A DNA stretch of 64,000 nt from positions 1 through 64,000 of the forward strand of contig NZ_JANUGW010000028.1 in NCBI RefSeq assembly GCF_024753285.1, given 5' to 3'. The notes under the pieces were generated by a model. The model saw only the letters and a program-made list of their open reading frames with translations. It searched no databases and was not told the DNA's origin. Both the position numbers and the translations under genes were made by a program. This DNA is from Massilia pinisoli. GTDB taxonomy: Bacteria; Pseudomonadota; Gammaproteobacteria; Burkholderiales; Burkholderiaceae_D. Shown one piece after another: positions 1 through 9,934 of this stretch; positions within the stretch are counted from its first letter, which is position 1; every line of letters starts with the position of its first letter.

Positions 1-7
1 GCCCATT

Positions 8-43
8 AAAAAAAATGGCCCGCACATCGCGGGCCATTTTTTT
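8..43 (-). terminator. Bidirectional rho-independent terminator after cysK
   Basis: A 9-bp GC-rich stem (15-23 paired with 29-37, five-base loop) is flanked by an A run at 8-15 and a T run at 38-43, so it can end transcription on either strand. It lies 15-20 bases past the cysK stop on the minus strand. Confidence 0.85.
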
Positions 44-57
44 GAAACGCGCGCCGA

Positions 58-990
<933 letters not shown>

Positions 991-1018
991 GCAGTCCTCC
1001 AGGTTGATGAATTTGGAC

Positions 1019-1561
1019 TTACTTGACCTTCAACAGTTCCACGTCGAAGATCAGGTCGGAATCCGGCGGGATCGAGCCGCCGCCGGCGCCCCGTTTGCCG
1101 TAGGCGAGTTCGCTCGGGATGATCAGGGTGCGCTTGCCGCCCACCTTCATGCCCTGGACGCCCTGCTCCCAGCCCTTGATGACCTGGTGCGCGCCCAGCT
1201 GGAACTCGAGCGGTTCGCGGCCCGCATCCAGCGACGAGTCGAATTTGCGGCCGTGCTGCTTGGTGGCGAGCGGCTTGTAGAACCAGCCCGTGTAGTTGAC
1301 GACGACGTTGCTGCCGATGGTCGCTTCCGCACCCTTGCCGATCACGTGGTCGATGACCTGGACTTTCGGCCCTTGTTCCGCCTGGGCGTCGGGTGCCGGG
1401 TTGACGGGATTGGTCGGGTTGGCAGGGGCGGCGGCAGCGGCGGTGGCCTGGGCCGGGTCCTTGGGACCTTGCAGGCCGTTGCCGGCCTGCTGGGATGCGT
1501 CCTGCGCGTGGGCGGCGGCAGCCGCCACCAGCAGGCTTGCGAAGGCGATACGACGGATCAT
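1019..1561 (-). CDS. Exported FKBP-type peptidyl-prolyl cis-trans isomerase
   Basis: This is a proline isomerase and probable periplasmic folding helper of 180 residues. Residues 1-20 form a signal peptide ending near AHA-QDA. An Ala/Pro/Asn-rich linker follows to about residue 70. The C-terminal 110 residues are one FKBP domain with [44 protein letters not shown] and [14 protein letters not shown]. The start was moved to the ATG at 1561, which has a GAGG Shine-Dalgarno and begins the signal peptide; the upstream extension to 1597 would place charged residues before it. It lies between a structured hairpin element and cysK. Confidence 0.88.
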   Translation of the reverse strand: MIRRIAFASLLVAAAAAHAQDASQQAGNGLQGPKDPAQATAAAAAPANPTNPVNPAPDAQAEQGPKVQVIDHVIGKGAEATIGSNVVVNYTGWFYKPLATKQHGRKFDSSLDAGREPLEFQLGAHQVIKGWEQGVQGMKVGGKRTLIIPSELAYGKRGAGGGSIPPDSDLIFDVELLKVK

Positions 1562-1591
1562 GGAGCCTCTTTCATGGATCAGTAAAAACCA

Positions 1592-1712
1592 GGGCACCTC
1601 GCAAAACCGTCGCGAGCGGCAGCAATGCCGTCCGAGACGCGCAGCTGTACGAGGAGTACAGCGAGCATCGCAGGACGGCAGTGCAACGCGCAGCAGGTTT
1701 GGCGACGTGCCC
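1592..1712. repeat. 121-bp MITE-like hairpin element with terminal inverted repeats
   Basis: The ends are 17-bp inverted repeats (1592-1608 and 1696-1712) matching at 15 of 17 positions. Inside are two further perfect pairings, 1626-1633 with 1673-1680 (8 bp) and 1644-1650 with 1656-1662 (7 bp, five-base loop), so the whole element can fold into one long interrupted hairpin. It fills nearly all the space between tcdA and the FKBP gene. No second copy was seen in this window, and no open reading frame in it is credible. Confidence 0.7.
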
Positions 1713-1720
1713 GACTGATC

Positions 1721-2617
1721 CTATGATAACAAGGCGTCTTCCTCTTGGACAGCGTCGACGGATTCGGTTACATGTAGCGGTGCCGGCACGGCATTGGCCT
1801 CTTCCGCCAGCTTGCGCAGCAGATGCCCGGCCGCGACCATGCCGAACGTGGCCGTGACGACCATGCTCGAGCCGAAGCCCGCGCAGTTCAGGCCCGTGAT
1901 GCTGTTCGCGTCGACCGCGCACGCATCGCCCGCTTCCGGGTAGCGCAGCGGTTCCATCGAGAACACCGCGTCGATGTGGTACTTGTTCTTTTCGCCGCGC
2001 GCGAAACCGTACTGGGCGCGCAGCACCTTGCGCACTTTCTTCAGCAGCGGCTCCTGCTCGGTGCGGGCGAGGTCGCGCACCTCGATCTTGGTCGGGTCGA
2101 GCTGGCCGCCGGCGCCGCCGATGACGATCAGCGGAAGCGCATGCCGGCTGCAGTACGCGATCAGCGCGGCCTTCGCCTTCACGCTGTCGATGGCGTCGAC
2201 GACGTAGTCGAACTTGTCCGTGCCGATCATCGCCGGGATATTGTCCGGATCGATGAAGTCTTCGACGAGCTCCACTTCACAATACGGATTGATGAGCGCG
2301 ATGCGCTGCTTCAACGCCTCGATCTTGGGCATGCCGACCGTCGTCGACAAGGCCTGGATCTGCCGGTTGATGTTGGACTCGGCCACGTTGTCGAGGTCGA
2401 TGAGCGTGAGCCGACCGACGGCGCTGCGCGCGAGTGCTTCGACGATCCACGAGCCGACGCCGCCGACGCCGACCACGCAAACGTGCGCCGCACGGAAACG
2501 TTCCAGTGCACGCTCGCCGTAGAGGCGGCCAATGCCGCCGAAGCGGCGGCCGAAATCGACGTCGGCGAGCATGTCGTCCGCAACCGTCACAGGGAGGGAG
2601 GTGGAAATCGTAGTCAT
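1721..2617 (-). CDS. tcdA: tRNA threonylcarbamoyladenosine dehydratase (ThiF/E1-like)
   Basis: TcdA (CsdL, YgdL) uses ATP to cyclise t6A at position 37 of ANN-decoding tRNAs to ct6A. The 298-residue protein shows the E1-like Rossmann nucleotide loop VVGVGGVGSW near residue 50, LIDLDNVAESNINRQ, the conserved VDAIDSVKAKAALI, and GFGSSMVVTATFGMVAAG near the C-terminus. The ATG has a GAAGGG Shine-Dalgarno. It is divergent from the hemerythrin-PdxH gene and upstream of the 121-bp hairpin. The window also encodes a Sua5-type enzyme for the preceding t6A step (10214-11242), though not beside it. Confidence 0.92.
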   Translation of the reverse strand: MTTISTSLPVTVADDMLADVDFGRRFGGIGRLYGERALERFRAAHVCVVGVGGVGSWIVEALARSAVGRLTLIDLDNVAESNINRQIQALSTTVGMPKIEALKQRIALINPYCEVELVEDFIDPDNIPAMIGTDKFDYVVDAIDSVKAKAALIAYCSRHALPLIVIGGAGGQLDPTKIEVRDLARTEQEPLLKKVRKVLRAQYGFARGEKNKYHIDAVFSMEPLRYPEAGDACAVDANSITGLNCAGFGSSMVVTATFGMVAAGHLLRKLAEEANAVPAPLHVTESVDAVQEEDALLS

Positions 2618-2717
2618 GATCCCTTCATTTTACCGGACGGAATCGCGCTCCTTGCCCTAAAATAACTTTCAGTCAATCAAAAAATCATCCGCACACTGCG
2701 CGTCCACAACAGCGACC

Positions 2718-3935
2718 ATGAACACATTACTTCCCGATCCCGCTCCCGATTTCGACCAGCCCGTCGCCGTCCTCAAGCATTGCCACGGGCGTATCCGCAA
2801 GCAGCTCGCCACGTTGGAAAAACTGCTCGTCCACCTGCCGGAATACGGCACCGACGAGCAGGCGCGCCAGGCGGCCGGAGCCGTGCTGAAATACTTCGAC
2901 AAGGCGGCGCACCTGCACCACGACGACGAAGAACAGGACCTGCTGCCGATGCTGCGGGCCGTCGCGCAGGGCGAGGACGCGGCCACCTTGCAGGCGCTGG
3001 CGCCGCGCATCCTGCAGGAACACAAGGACATGGATGCGATGTGGCAAGACCTGCACGAGCAGCTGACGGCCATCGCGGACGGCAGCGGCACGCAGTTGTC
3101 GGCCTCGATCGTGCGCCGCTTCGTGCAGTGCTACCAGGGCCATATGGAACGCGAGGAAGGCTTCGTGGCGCCAATGGCGCTGCGCCTGTTCGGGCCCGAG
3201 CAGATGGCCCGCCTGGGCGGCGCGATGCGTCGTCGCCGCGGCCTGGACGAGCCGGTGGCGTCCGTCACACCGGCGTCACATGCGGCCCCGACAATCGGCG
3301 AACGAGTGGCGGACCTGCGCAAGGACTACGGCCAGGCGAGCCTGGACGAGAGCGACGTCGCCGACGACCCGATCGCGCAATTCGCGCGCTGGTTCGAGGA
3401 AGCGCTGAAGGCCGAGGTGAACGAGCCGAACGCGATGAGCGTGGCCACCGTCGACGCGGATGGACGGCCGACGTCGCGCATCGTGCTCGTCAAGCAGTTC
3501 GACGCGCGCGGCTTCACGTGGTACACGAATTATGCGAGCCAAAAAGGCAAGCAACTGGAAAGCACGCCTTTTGCGGCTCTGCTATTCTTCTGGAGTGAAC
3601 TTGAACGGCAAGTACGGATCGAAGGCAGAGTCGAACGTACGAGTGCCGAGGAAAGCGATAAGTATTTCAACAGCCGGCCCCTGAAGAGCCGGCTGTCGGC
3701 GATCGCGTCCGAGCAAAGCGAACCGATCGCGAGCCGTGCCGCCCTCGAAGCACATTACGAGGAAGTGGCGCGTCAATATGGCGAAGCACCGCCACGGCCA
3801 CAACACTGGGGCGGTTTTCGCCTGGTGCCGGAACGGATCGAGTTCTGGCAGGGGCGGCGTTCACGCTTCCACGACCGCATCGTCTACACGCGGCAGGAAG
3901 ACGGCAGCTGGGCGCGGCAACGTTTGCAACCCTGA
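2718..3935 (+). CDS. pdxH: Hemerythrin (HHE) domain fused to pyridoxamine 5'-phosphate oxidase
   Basis: One uninterrupted frame of 405 residues carries two families. Residues about 15-165 are an HHE hemerythrin four-helix bundle with the di-iron ligand pattern HCHGR (21-23), HLHHDDEE (65-72), EHKDMDAMW (101-109) and HMEREE (142-147). A linker of about 25 residues rich in Ala, Pro, Ser and Thr leads to a complete PdxH at about 197-405. That part has [18 protein letters not shown], the FMN-binding [20 protein letters not shown] with [17 protein letters not shown] and the terminal SRFHDRIVY. PdxH oxidises pyridoxine or pyridoxamine 5'-phosphate to PLP with FMN and O2. PdxH alone is about 210 residues. 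An internal GTG at 3306 could in principle yield free PdxH. Oxygen or iron sensing by the HHE part is inference. Confidence 0.88.
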   Translation: MNTLLPDPAPDFDQPVAVLKHCHGRIRKQLATLEKLLVHLPEYGTDEQARQAAGAVLKYFDKAAHLHHDDEEQDLLPMLRAVAQGEDAATLQALAPRILQEHKDMDAMWQDLHEQLTAIADGSGTQLSASIVRRFVQCYQGHMEREEGFVAPMALRLFGPEQMARLGGAMRRRRGLDEPVASVTPASHAAPTIGERVADLRKDYGQASLDESDVADDPIAQFARWFEEALKAEVNEPNAMSVATVDADGRPTSRIVLVKQFDARGFTWYTNYASQKGKQLESTPFAALLFFWSELERQVRIEGRVERTSAEESDKYFNSRPLKSRLSAIASEQSEPIASRAALEAHYEEVARQYGEAPPRPQHWGGFRLVPERIEFWQGRRSRFHDRIVYTRQEDGSWARQRLQP

Positions 3936-3973
3936 GCCAGCCATCTGGTCCAGGACTAGCCGGAGGAATACGC

Positions 3974-5188
3974 GTGTTCGACCAGATGAAGCTTTCCGCC
4001 TGGACTTCAGGCATCCGCAGCAAGTTCAACCTGCCCCTGCGCGTCGAGTTGTGGAACGGCGCGCACGTTGACCTGTCGCCCGACCAGCCGCGCGTCAAGA
4101 TCCGCGTGCCGAATCCGGGCGGGCTGCGCTACCTGCTCGCGCCGTCGCTGGGCAGCCTGGGGGAGGCCTATGTCGAAGGCGCGCTCGAAATCGAAGGCCG
4201 CGCGGCCGACATGATCCAGGTGGGCTCTGCCCTCGCGGAAACGACGGGCAAGCCGGCGCGCACGAGCCGCGTCGCCAACGCGGCCATGCGCCTCATCTCG
4301 CCGCACACGCGCGAGAAGGATGCCGAGGCCATCCGCTACCACTACGACGTTTCCAACGAGTTCTACAGCCTGTTCCTCGACCCGGCCATGGTGTATTCGT
4401 GCGCCTATTTCGAGAACGGCGACGAGGACCTCGCCACGGCCCAGCAAAAGAAGATCGACCACATCCTCACCAAGATCGGCGTGCAGCCGGGCCAGACCCT
4501 GCTCGACATCGGTTGCGGCTGGGGCGCCCTCGTCATGCGCGCGGCAAGCAAGTTCGGTGCGCGCTGCGTCGGGGTCACGCTGTCCGAGCGCCAGTGCGAG
4601 CTGGCGCGCACGCGCGTGGCCGAGGCGGGCCTGCGGGACCGCGTCGAGATCCGCCTGCAGGACTACCGCGACGTCGACGGCCAGTTCGACCGCATCACGA
4701 GCGTCGGCATGTTCGAGCACGTCGGTGTGGACCATCTGCCCGAGTACTTCGGGCGCGTCAGCAAGCTGCTGGCACCCGGTGGCGTCGTGATGAACCACGG
4801 CATCACGACGACGGACGTCGAGCAGCGCAACAGCCCGCACGGCAGTGGCGAGTTCATCGACAAATACGTGTTCCCGCACGGCGAGCTGGCGCACCTGTCG
4901 ACCGTCATCCGCACGATGCAGGAAGGCGGCCTCGAAGTGCGCGACGTGGAAAACCTGCGGCGCCACTACGCCCGCACGTGCGCGCTGTGGACGGAAAATT
5001 TCGAGAACAATGCCGACCGCATCCGGGCCACATGCGACCCCAAGACCTTCCGCATCTGGCACGTCTACCTGGCCGGCTGCGCGTACGGCTTCGCGCACGA
5101 CTGGATCAGCCTGTACCAGATCGTGTGCGGCAAGGCGGGCGACACGCCGGACCTGATGCCGTGGTCGCGCAAGTATATGTATCGGTGA
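3974..5188 (+). CDS. cfa: Cyclopropane-fatty-acyl-phospholipid synthase
   Basis: This SAM-dependent enzyme adds a methylene bridge to unsaturated acyl chains of membrane phospholipids. The protein has 404 residues. An N-terminal lipid-binding region (about 1-110) is followed by the YHYDVSNEFYSLFLD substrate motif, YSCAYF, the SAM loop LLDIGCGWGALV, GVTLSERQ, the SVGMFEHVG motif and FIDKYVFPHGEL. The chosen start is the GTG at 3974, which has GGAGG seven bases upstream; the in-frame ATG at 3986 is less well placed. The gene begins 38 bases after hemerythrin-PdxH and may share its transcript. A REP-like hairpin follows the stop. Confidence 0.92.
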   Translation: MFDQMKLSAWTSGIRSKFNLPLRVELWNGAHVDLSPDQPRVKIRVPNPGGLRYLLAPSLGSLGEAYVEGALEIEGRAADMIQVGSALAETTGKPARTSRVANAAMRLISPHTREKDAEAIRYHYDVSNEFYSLFLDPAMVYSCAYFENGDEDLATAQQKKIDHILTKIGVQPGQTLLDIGCGWGALVMRAASKFGARCVGVTLSERQCELARTRVAEAGLRDRVEIRLQDYRDVDGQFDRITSVGMFEHVGVDHLPEYFGRVSKLLAPGGVVMNHGITTTDVEQRNSPHGSGEFIDKYVFPHGELAHLSTVIRTMQEGGLEVRDVENLRRHYARTCALWTENFENNADRIRATCDPKTFRIWHVYLAGCAYGFAHDWISLYQIVCGKAGDTPDLMPWSRKYMYR

Positions 5189-5199
5189 TTGATGTGCCT

Positions 5200-5220
5200 G
5201 GTGGGCACGGCGTGCCCACC
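5200..5220. repeat. REP-like hairpin (short copy)
   Basis: GGTGGGCAC and GTGCCCACC form a perfect 9-bp stem with a three-base loop between the convergent cfa and msrA genes. It has the same core as the GTAG-bearing repeats elsewhere in the window but lacks the GTAG foot. There is no T run, so it is not a standard terminator. Confidence 0.7.
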
Positions 5221-5236
5221 TCCGCACCGCCGGAAA

Positions 5237-5776
5237 TTATTTGACGCGGTCCGTGAACGTCTTGCGGAACTTGGCCACCTTGGGCGCCACGACGAATGCG
5301 CAATAGCCCTGCAGCGGATGTTGGGCGAAATAATTCTGGTGGTAATCCTCGGCCTTGAACCACTGCTCGGCCGGCAGCACCTGCGTGACGATCGGCGCAT
5401 CCCACACGGCGGCCATCTCGGCCATCACCTTGCGCGCCGTCGCTTCCTGCTCCGGCGACGTGAAGAAGATCACCGAGCGGTATTGCGTACCCACGTCGTT
5501 GCCCTGGCGGTTGAGCGTCGTCGGGTCGTGGATAGTGAAAAAGATTTCCAGGATGTCGCGGTAGCTGATCACGCTCGGATCGAATTCCAGGCGCACCACT
5601 TCCGCGTGGCCCGTCGTGCCCGCGCACACCTGTTCGTACGTCGGGGCGGGCGTCGTGCCGCCCATATAGCCCGATTCCACGCGGAGAATACCGCGCGCTT
5701 CCAGATAGACCGCTTCCAGGCACCAGAAACACCCGCCGCCCAGGATGGCCACTTCGGTTGCGGATTGCTGGCTCAT
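5237..5776 (-). CDS. msrA: Peptide-methionine (S)-S-oxide reductase
   Basis: MsrA repairs methionine-S-sulfoxide in proteins. The 179-residue protein has the catalytic GCFWCLEAVY motif near residue 15, SGYMGG, PTYEQVCAGTTGHAEVV, the DPTTLNRQGNDVGTQYRS block and the AEDYHQNYF segment. The ATG is preceded by an AGGAG Shine-Dalgarno. It is divergent from the flavin reductase gene, with 121 bases between for both promoters. Confidence 0.95.
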   Translation of the reverse strand: MSQQSATEVAILGGGCFWCLEAVYLEARGILRVESGYMGGTTPAPTYEQVCAGTTGHAEVVRLEFDPSVISYRDILEIFFTIHDPTTLNRQGNDVGTQYRSVIFFTSPEQEATARKVMAEMAAVWDAPIVTQVLPAEQWFKAEDYHQNYFAQHPLQGYCAFVVAPKVAKFRKTFTDRVK

Positions 5777-5897
5777 ACTGTCTCCTCGAGGAATGAATTG
5801 TTTTCCATAGCTTCACTGTAACCGAAAGCGCATGCTTGTGCAGGACCGAAACATGGCCCGCCCGAGGGGAATAGCCCATTGGTGGCATAATGCGCGC

Positions 5898-6398
5898 ATG
5901 AACACCAGCTCACCTCGCGCCGCCACGCGCGGTTTCGATTCCGCCCATTTCCGCCAAGCCCTGTCGCAATTCGCGACCGGCGTCACCGTGATCACGACGC
6001 GCCTCGGCGACGGCAAATTCCGCGGCCTGACCGCGTCCTCGTTCAATTCCGTGTCGCTGGAGCCGCCGCTGGTGCTGTGGAGCCTGTCGAACATCGCCAA
6101 CAGCCTGCCCATCTTCACCGGGAATTCGCACTATGTGATCAACGTCCTGTCCGCCGGACAGGAAGAGCTGGCGCGCCGGTTCTCGCGCCGCGGGCACGAT
6201 CCGTTCGAGGGCGTCGAGTACGAATTGTCGCGCACCGGACAGCCGATCCTGAAAGGCGTCTCCGCCTGGTTCGAATGCCACAACCGCAGCCGCTATCCGG
6301 AAGGCGACCATGTGATCTTCGTGGGCGAAGTCGAGGACTGCGCCGTGCATCCGCAATCCGCGCTGCTGTTCCATGGCGGGCGCTTCAGCAGCACGTGA
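5898..6398 (+). CDS. Flavin reductase family protein (FMN-binding split barrel)
   Basis: This is a flavin reductase-like oxidoreductase that usually supplies reduced flavin to a partner monooxygenase. The 166-residue protein contains FRQALSQFATGVTVITTR, the flavin-binding GLTASSFNSVSLEPPLVLWS, SHYVINVLSAGQEELARRFS and a C-terminal HVIFVGEVEDC. Start choice: the ATG at 5898 begins the conserved region. It has no Shine-Dalgarno but a CATAAT box ends about seven bases upstream, which could mean a leaderless mRNA; the upstream ATG at 5853 is possible. No monooxygenase partner is adjacent, so the substrate system is unknown. Confidence 0.82.
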   Translation: MNTSSPRAATRGFDSAHFRQALSQFATGVTVITTRLGDGKFRGLTASSFNSVSLEPPLVLWSLSNIANSLPIFTGNSHYVINVLSAGQEELARRFSRRGHDPFEGVEYELSRTGQPILKGVSAWFECHNRSRYPEGDHVIFVGEVEDCAVHPQSALLFHGGRFSST

Positions 6399-6478
6399 CC
6401 CGGACTACGCGCATCCTTGCTCGTTTAAAAATGAAAATGGCTGTCGCAGTTTGAAAAGATGCGGCAAGGCGGGGTTTC

Positions 6479-6484
6479 TATAAT
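6479..6484 (+). promoter_or_regulatory. Candidate -10 element of gcdH
   Basis: A perfect TATAAT stands 65 bases before the gcdH start in the only gap upstream of it. The nearest TTGAAA (6451-6456) is 22 bases away, too far for a standard -35, so only the -10 is proposed. Confidence 0.45.
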
Positions 6485-6549
6485 GGCTCGACCCGGGCGG
6501 CCATCCTTTCGCCCGCCACCATTCTTACAAGAATTGAGACAGGAGCCCC

Positions 6550-7743
6550 ATGAGCCGTTCCGCTACGCCCCACAAAGCCCAGTTCCATTGGGATGACCCG
6601 CTGCTGCTGAACGAGCAGCTGCTCGACGAGGAGCGCATGGTGCGCGATGCCGCCGCGGCCTATTGCCAGGACAAGCTGCTGCCGCGCGTCCTCGAAGCCT
6701 TCCGCCACGAAACCACCGACGCCGCCATCTTCCGCGAGATGGGCGAACTGGGCCTGCTGGGCCCGACGATCCCCGAGCAATATGGCGGCCCCGGCCTGAA
6801 CTACGTCAGCTACGGCCTGATCGCGCGCGAAGTCGAGCGCGTCGATTCCGGCTACCGCTCGATGATGAGCGTGCAGTCGTCGCTCGTGATGGTGCCCATC
6901 TACGAATTCGGCAACGAGGCGACGAAGCAGAAATACCTGCCGAAGCTGGCGACCGGCGAATGGATCGGCTGCTTCGGCCTCACGGAACCGAACCACGGCT
7001 CCGACCCCGGCTCGATGGTCACGCGCGCGCGCAAGGTCGACGGCGGCTATGCGCTGTCCGGCTCGAAGATGTGGATCACGAACTCCCCGATCGCCGACGT
7101 GTTCGTCGTGTGGGCCAAGGATGACGAAGGCAAGATCCGCGGCTTCGTGCTGGAAAAAGGCTGGAAGGGCCTGTCGGCACCGGCCATCCACGGCAAGGTG
7201 GGCCTGCGCGCATCGATCACGGGCGAGATCGTGATGGACGAGGTGTTCTGCCCCGAAGAAAATGCCTTCCCGGAAGTGCGCGGCCTGAAGGGTCCGTTCA
7301 CGTGCCTGAACTCGGCCCGCTACGGCATCGCCTGGGGCGCGCTGGGTGCGGCCGAAGACTGCTGGCACCGTGCCCGCCAGTACGTGCTGGACCGCAAGCA
7401 ATTCGGCAAGCCGCTGGCCGCCAACCAGCTGATCCAGAAGAAGCTGGCCGACATGCAGACGGAAATCACGCTGGGCCTGCAGGGCGTGCTGCGCCTGGGC
7501 CGCATGAAGGACGAAGGCACGGCCGCCGTCGAGATCACGTCGATCATGAAGCGCAATTCCTGCGGCAAGTCGCTGGACATCGCGCGCATGGCCCGCGACA
7601 TGATGGGCGGCAACGGCATCAGCGACGAGTTCGGCGTGGCGCGCCACCTCGTCAACCTGGAGGTCGTCAACACGTACGAGGGCACGCACGATATCCACGC
7701 GCTGATCCTCGGCCGCGCGCAGACCGGCATCGCTGCGTTCTGA
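6550..7743 (+). CDS. gcdH: Glutaryl-CoA dehydrogenase
   Basis: This FAD enzyme oxidises and decarboxylates glutaryl-CoA to crotonyl-CoA in lysine, tryptophan and aromatic degradation. It is a 397-residue acyl-CoA dehydrogenase. The GCDH-type [15 protein letters not shown] segment carries the substrate-binding Arg. Other motifs are [37 protein letters not shown], the [15 protein letters not shown] block, the FAD-contacting [13 protein letters not shown] and the catalytic Glu (about E377) in [12 protein letters not shown]. The start has AGGAG eight bases upstream. No other glutarate-pathway gene is nearby. Confidence 0.93.
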   Translation: MSRSATPHKAQFHWDDPLLLNEQLLDEERMVRDAAAAYCQDKLLPRVLEAFRHETTDAAIFREMGELGLLGPTIPEQYGGPGLNYVSYGLIAREVERVDSGYRSMMSVQSSLVMVPIYEFGNEATKQKYLPKLATGEWIGCFGLTEPNHGSDPGSMVTRARKVDGGYALSGSKMWITNSPIADVFVVWAKDDEGKIRGFVLEKGWKGLSAPAIHGKVGLRASITGEIVMDEVFCPEENAFPEVRGLKGPFTCLNSARYGIAWGALGAAEDCWHRARQYVLDRKQFGKPLAANQLIQKKLADMQTEITLGLQGVLRLGRMKDEGTAAVEITSIMKRNSCGKSLDIARMARDMMGGNGISDEFGVARHLVNLEVVNTYEGTHDIHALILGRAQTGIAAF

Positions 7744-7759
7744 CGTTAACGGTACGCGT

Positions 7760-7780
7760 GGTGGGCACAGGGTGCCCACC
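7760..7780. repeat. REP-like hairpin (short copy)
   Basis: GGTGGGCAC and GTGCCCACC pair around a three-base loop, directly after gcdH. Read on the minus strand it continues into CCACGCG, as in the larger repeats of this family. It precedes the terminator. Confidence 0.7.
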
Positions 7781-7790
7781 AGCACCGACG

Positions 7791-7820
7791 AAAAAAAACC
7801 GCCACGAAGGCGGTTTTTTT
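7791..7820. terminator. Bidirectional terminator between gcdH and ompW
   Basis: ACCGCC and GGCGGT pair around a five-base loop, with eight A before and seven T after, so it serves both convergent genes. Confidence 0.88.
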
Positions 7821-7835
7821 ATTGCTCGAGCCAGC

Positions 7836-8513
7836 TCAGAACTTGTAACCCAGCGTCAGCACCGTCGAGTTCGGATCCAGCTTCATGTGCTGGCCCTGGT
7901 GCGTCGAGAAGTGCACGTCGGTCCGCAGGCGCGTCTTCACCAGCGCGGCGTTGATGAACCATTTCGGGCTGAAATTCCACACGCCGCCGATCTGGCCCGA
8001 CACGGTCCACTTGTTGTCGATGCTGAACGTCGTCGCCGGACCGCCCGGGTTCGTCAGCGCGGTCATGCGGAACGAGCCGGTTTCCTTGTAGAAGTAGGCG
8101 TAGGTCACGCCCAAGCCCACGTACGGACGGAAGGCCGCATTCGGCTGGAAGAAGCGGTATTGCAGGAACGCGGTCGGCGGCAGGGCTTTCACCGTGCCCA
8201 GCTCGCCGGTGCCGGCGATGGCGCCCGCGCCGTACAGGCTGTGCTTGTACGGGGTCGCGAACGTGAATTCGCCGCTGATGTTGTCGGTGACACCGTAGTT
8301 GACGACGATCACGGGTTCCGTGTCCTTGCCGACGTCGCCCAGCGAATTCGGCAGGGCCGGAGCCGTGATCGCGCCGCTCGTCACGTGCGGGGTGATCTGG
8401 GTGGCACCGGCCGACAGGGTCCACTGTCCCTTCGACTGCGCCGCAGCGCCGCCCGCCACAGCCAGCGCGCCCGCGGCAACCAGCAGTTTCACGACATTGG
8501 AACTTACTTTCAT
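7836..8513 (-). CDS. ompW: OmpW-family outer membrane protein
   Basis: This is a small eight-stranded beta-barrel of the outer membrane, thought to pass hydrophobic or small molecules. The 225-residue precursor has a signal peptide ending near residue 25 (GGAAAQS). Family marks are the VVNYGVTDNISGEF strand, LPPTAFLQYRFFQPNAAFRPYVGLGVTYAYFY, and the terminal strand TVLTLGYKF, which ends in Phe as outer-membrane barrels do. The start has an AGGAG Shine-Dalgarno. It is convergent with gcdH and shares its terminator. Confidence 0.92.
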   Translation of the reverse strand: MKVSSNVVKLLVAAGALAVAGGAAAQSKGQWTLSAGATQITPHVTSGAITAPALPNSLGDVGKDTEPVIVVNYGVTDNISGEFTFATPYKHSLYGAGAIAGTGELGTVKALPPTAFLQYRFFQPNAAFRPYVGLGVTYAYFYKETGSFRMTALTNPGGPATTFSIDNKWTVSGQIGGVWNFSPKWFINAALVKTRLRTDVHFSTHQGQHMKLDPNSTVLTLGYKF

Positions 8514-8569
8514 GTTTTCTCCTGATTCTTATTGAGCGCCCGCCGTCTCCCGACGGGCTGTCGTGACGA

Positions 8570-9934
8570 TTACAGCCAACCCTTCGTGGCCATCTGCTCG
8601 AGGACGTAGCGCGCGACCAGCCAGTTCTCGAACGGCGTCGGGTGCACGTCGTCGGCGAACATGTAGTGGCTGACGTCGCCGGCGATCACGTTCTTCGCGT
8701 TGCAGACGAGCGAGGTGGTGCCCAGGGCGTTCGGGCCGCAAGCCGGGGTCGACGTATTGGTGAGGCCGTACGGGGCCGGGTTGATCACTTCGTCGTGGCT
8801 GACGGTCCACAGGTCGACGTACAGGATCTTCGGATCGCCCGCGACGCCGGCCTTCAGCTGGGCGTTGAACGCGTCGACGGCCGTCTGGATCAGGGTCTGC
8901 ACGGCAGCCGGCTGCGACTTGCCCGACGGCGTCGATGCCACGTCCGGCAGGTTGTTCACGACGACGTAGTTCGCGCCCTTGCCGACAATCTGGGTCTTGA
9001 CGAGGGCCGCCAGCTGACCGCCCGCGGTCGCCATCGCGGTGACGACCCCGGGGCCGTTGTTAGTCAGGTAGGTGGCGCCTGCCTGCTGGCCGGCGGCATC
9101 GGCGTCGGCCTTGGCCTTGGCGGCCATCGGCAGGTACACCGTGGATTGCGCGGCCGGCGTATTGCCTGCCAGGACCGCTGCCTGGACGGCGGCCGCAACG
9201 ATCGTATCGTTCGTGTGGCCGGCGCGGGCCGATTCCGTCTGGATCGCCAGCACGATGGATTGGAACGCGGTGGTCGGGTTCGTCGCACCGGCGGCCAGCT
9301 GGGTGGCCAGCGACACGGCGAAGGTCTGCGCACCGGCCGCGGTACCGGCTGCCGTCGCGTTCGTCGACAGCTGGCCCAGCAGGAACAGGATGTCGTTACC
9401 GCCGGCCATCACGGTCACCAGCTCGGTGCCGCTGAATTTGCCGCCGGTCTTGGCCAAGTGGTTCGCGATCTGCGTTACCACGGGCACAGTGGTTGCGCCC
9501 AGCGCCGCGCCGGTGAGCGCGTTGCCCGGGCCAACCGGGTTCGTCACGCGCGAACCGCCCTGCGCATAGTTCAGGCAGTTGACGTTGAAGGTGATCGGTA
9601 CGTTGAGGCCTTGCGCCGCATTTCCCTGCAGACCGGTCTGGGCCGGGCACGGTACCGGCAACTGCAGCTGGGCAGCGACGAATTCGGTCCAGTTCTTGCC
9701 CGTCAGGTCGGGGCTGATCGACGTATTGTCACCGTTGATCGTGAACTTGCCGCCGCCCAGTGCCTTGACGGTGCCAACCGCATAGGTACCGACGTCCGAC
9801 AGGCTGTCGCCGAACGATACCTGGGCGCTGAACTTGGTGGCCGGGGTCTGGTCACCAGCGCGGGGGCTGCTTCCGCCGCATGCCGTCAGGGCGGCGGCGG
9901 TCAACAGTGCAAGCGCGAATGAGGTCTTACGCAT
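8570..9934 (-). CDS. GDSL/SGNH-family esterase lipoprotein
   Basis: A predicted secreted lipase or esterase of 454 residues. Residues 1-19 are a lipoprotein signal (LTAC, lipidated Cys19). The nucleophile motif is SFGDSLSD (Ser44), followed by GGSRVTNP, the oxyanion MAGGNDILFLLG and the late FADDVHPTPFENWLVA block with the catalytic Asp and His. The middle (about 200-310) is Ala/Thr-rich and lacks recognisable motifs. The ATG has AGGAG. It lies 56 bases upstream of ompW on the same strand. The substrate cannot be read from the sequence. Confidence 0.87.
   Translation of the reverse strand: MRKTSFALALLTAAALTACGGSSPRAGDQTPATKFSAQVSFGDSLSDVGTYAVGTVKALGGGKFTINGDNTSISPDLTGKNWTEFVAAQLQLPVPCPAQTGLQGNAAQGLNVPITFNVNCLNYAQGGSRVTNPVGPGNALTGAALGATTVPVVTQIANHLAKTGGKFSGTELVTVMAGGNDILFLLGQLSTNATAAGTAAGAQTFAVSLATQLAAGATNPTTAFQSIVLAIQTESARAGHTNDTIVAAAVQAAVLAGNTPAAQSTVYLPMAAKAKADADAAGQQAGATYLTNNGPGVVTAMATAGGQLAALVKTQIVGKGANYVVVNNLPDVASTPSGKSQPAAVQTLIQTAVDAFNAQLKAGVAGDPKILYVDLWTVSHDEVINPAPYGLTNTSTPACGPNALGTTSLVCNAKNVIAGDVSHYMFADDVHPTPFENWLVARYVLEQMATKGWL

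Noticed and set aside
2618-2640. Leaderless tcdA transcript from TAAAAT close to the start
   Set aside because: A good GAAGGG ribosome site lies in the same stretch, so the box is more likely chance or the true promoter lies further upstream.
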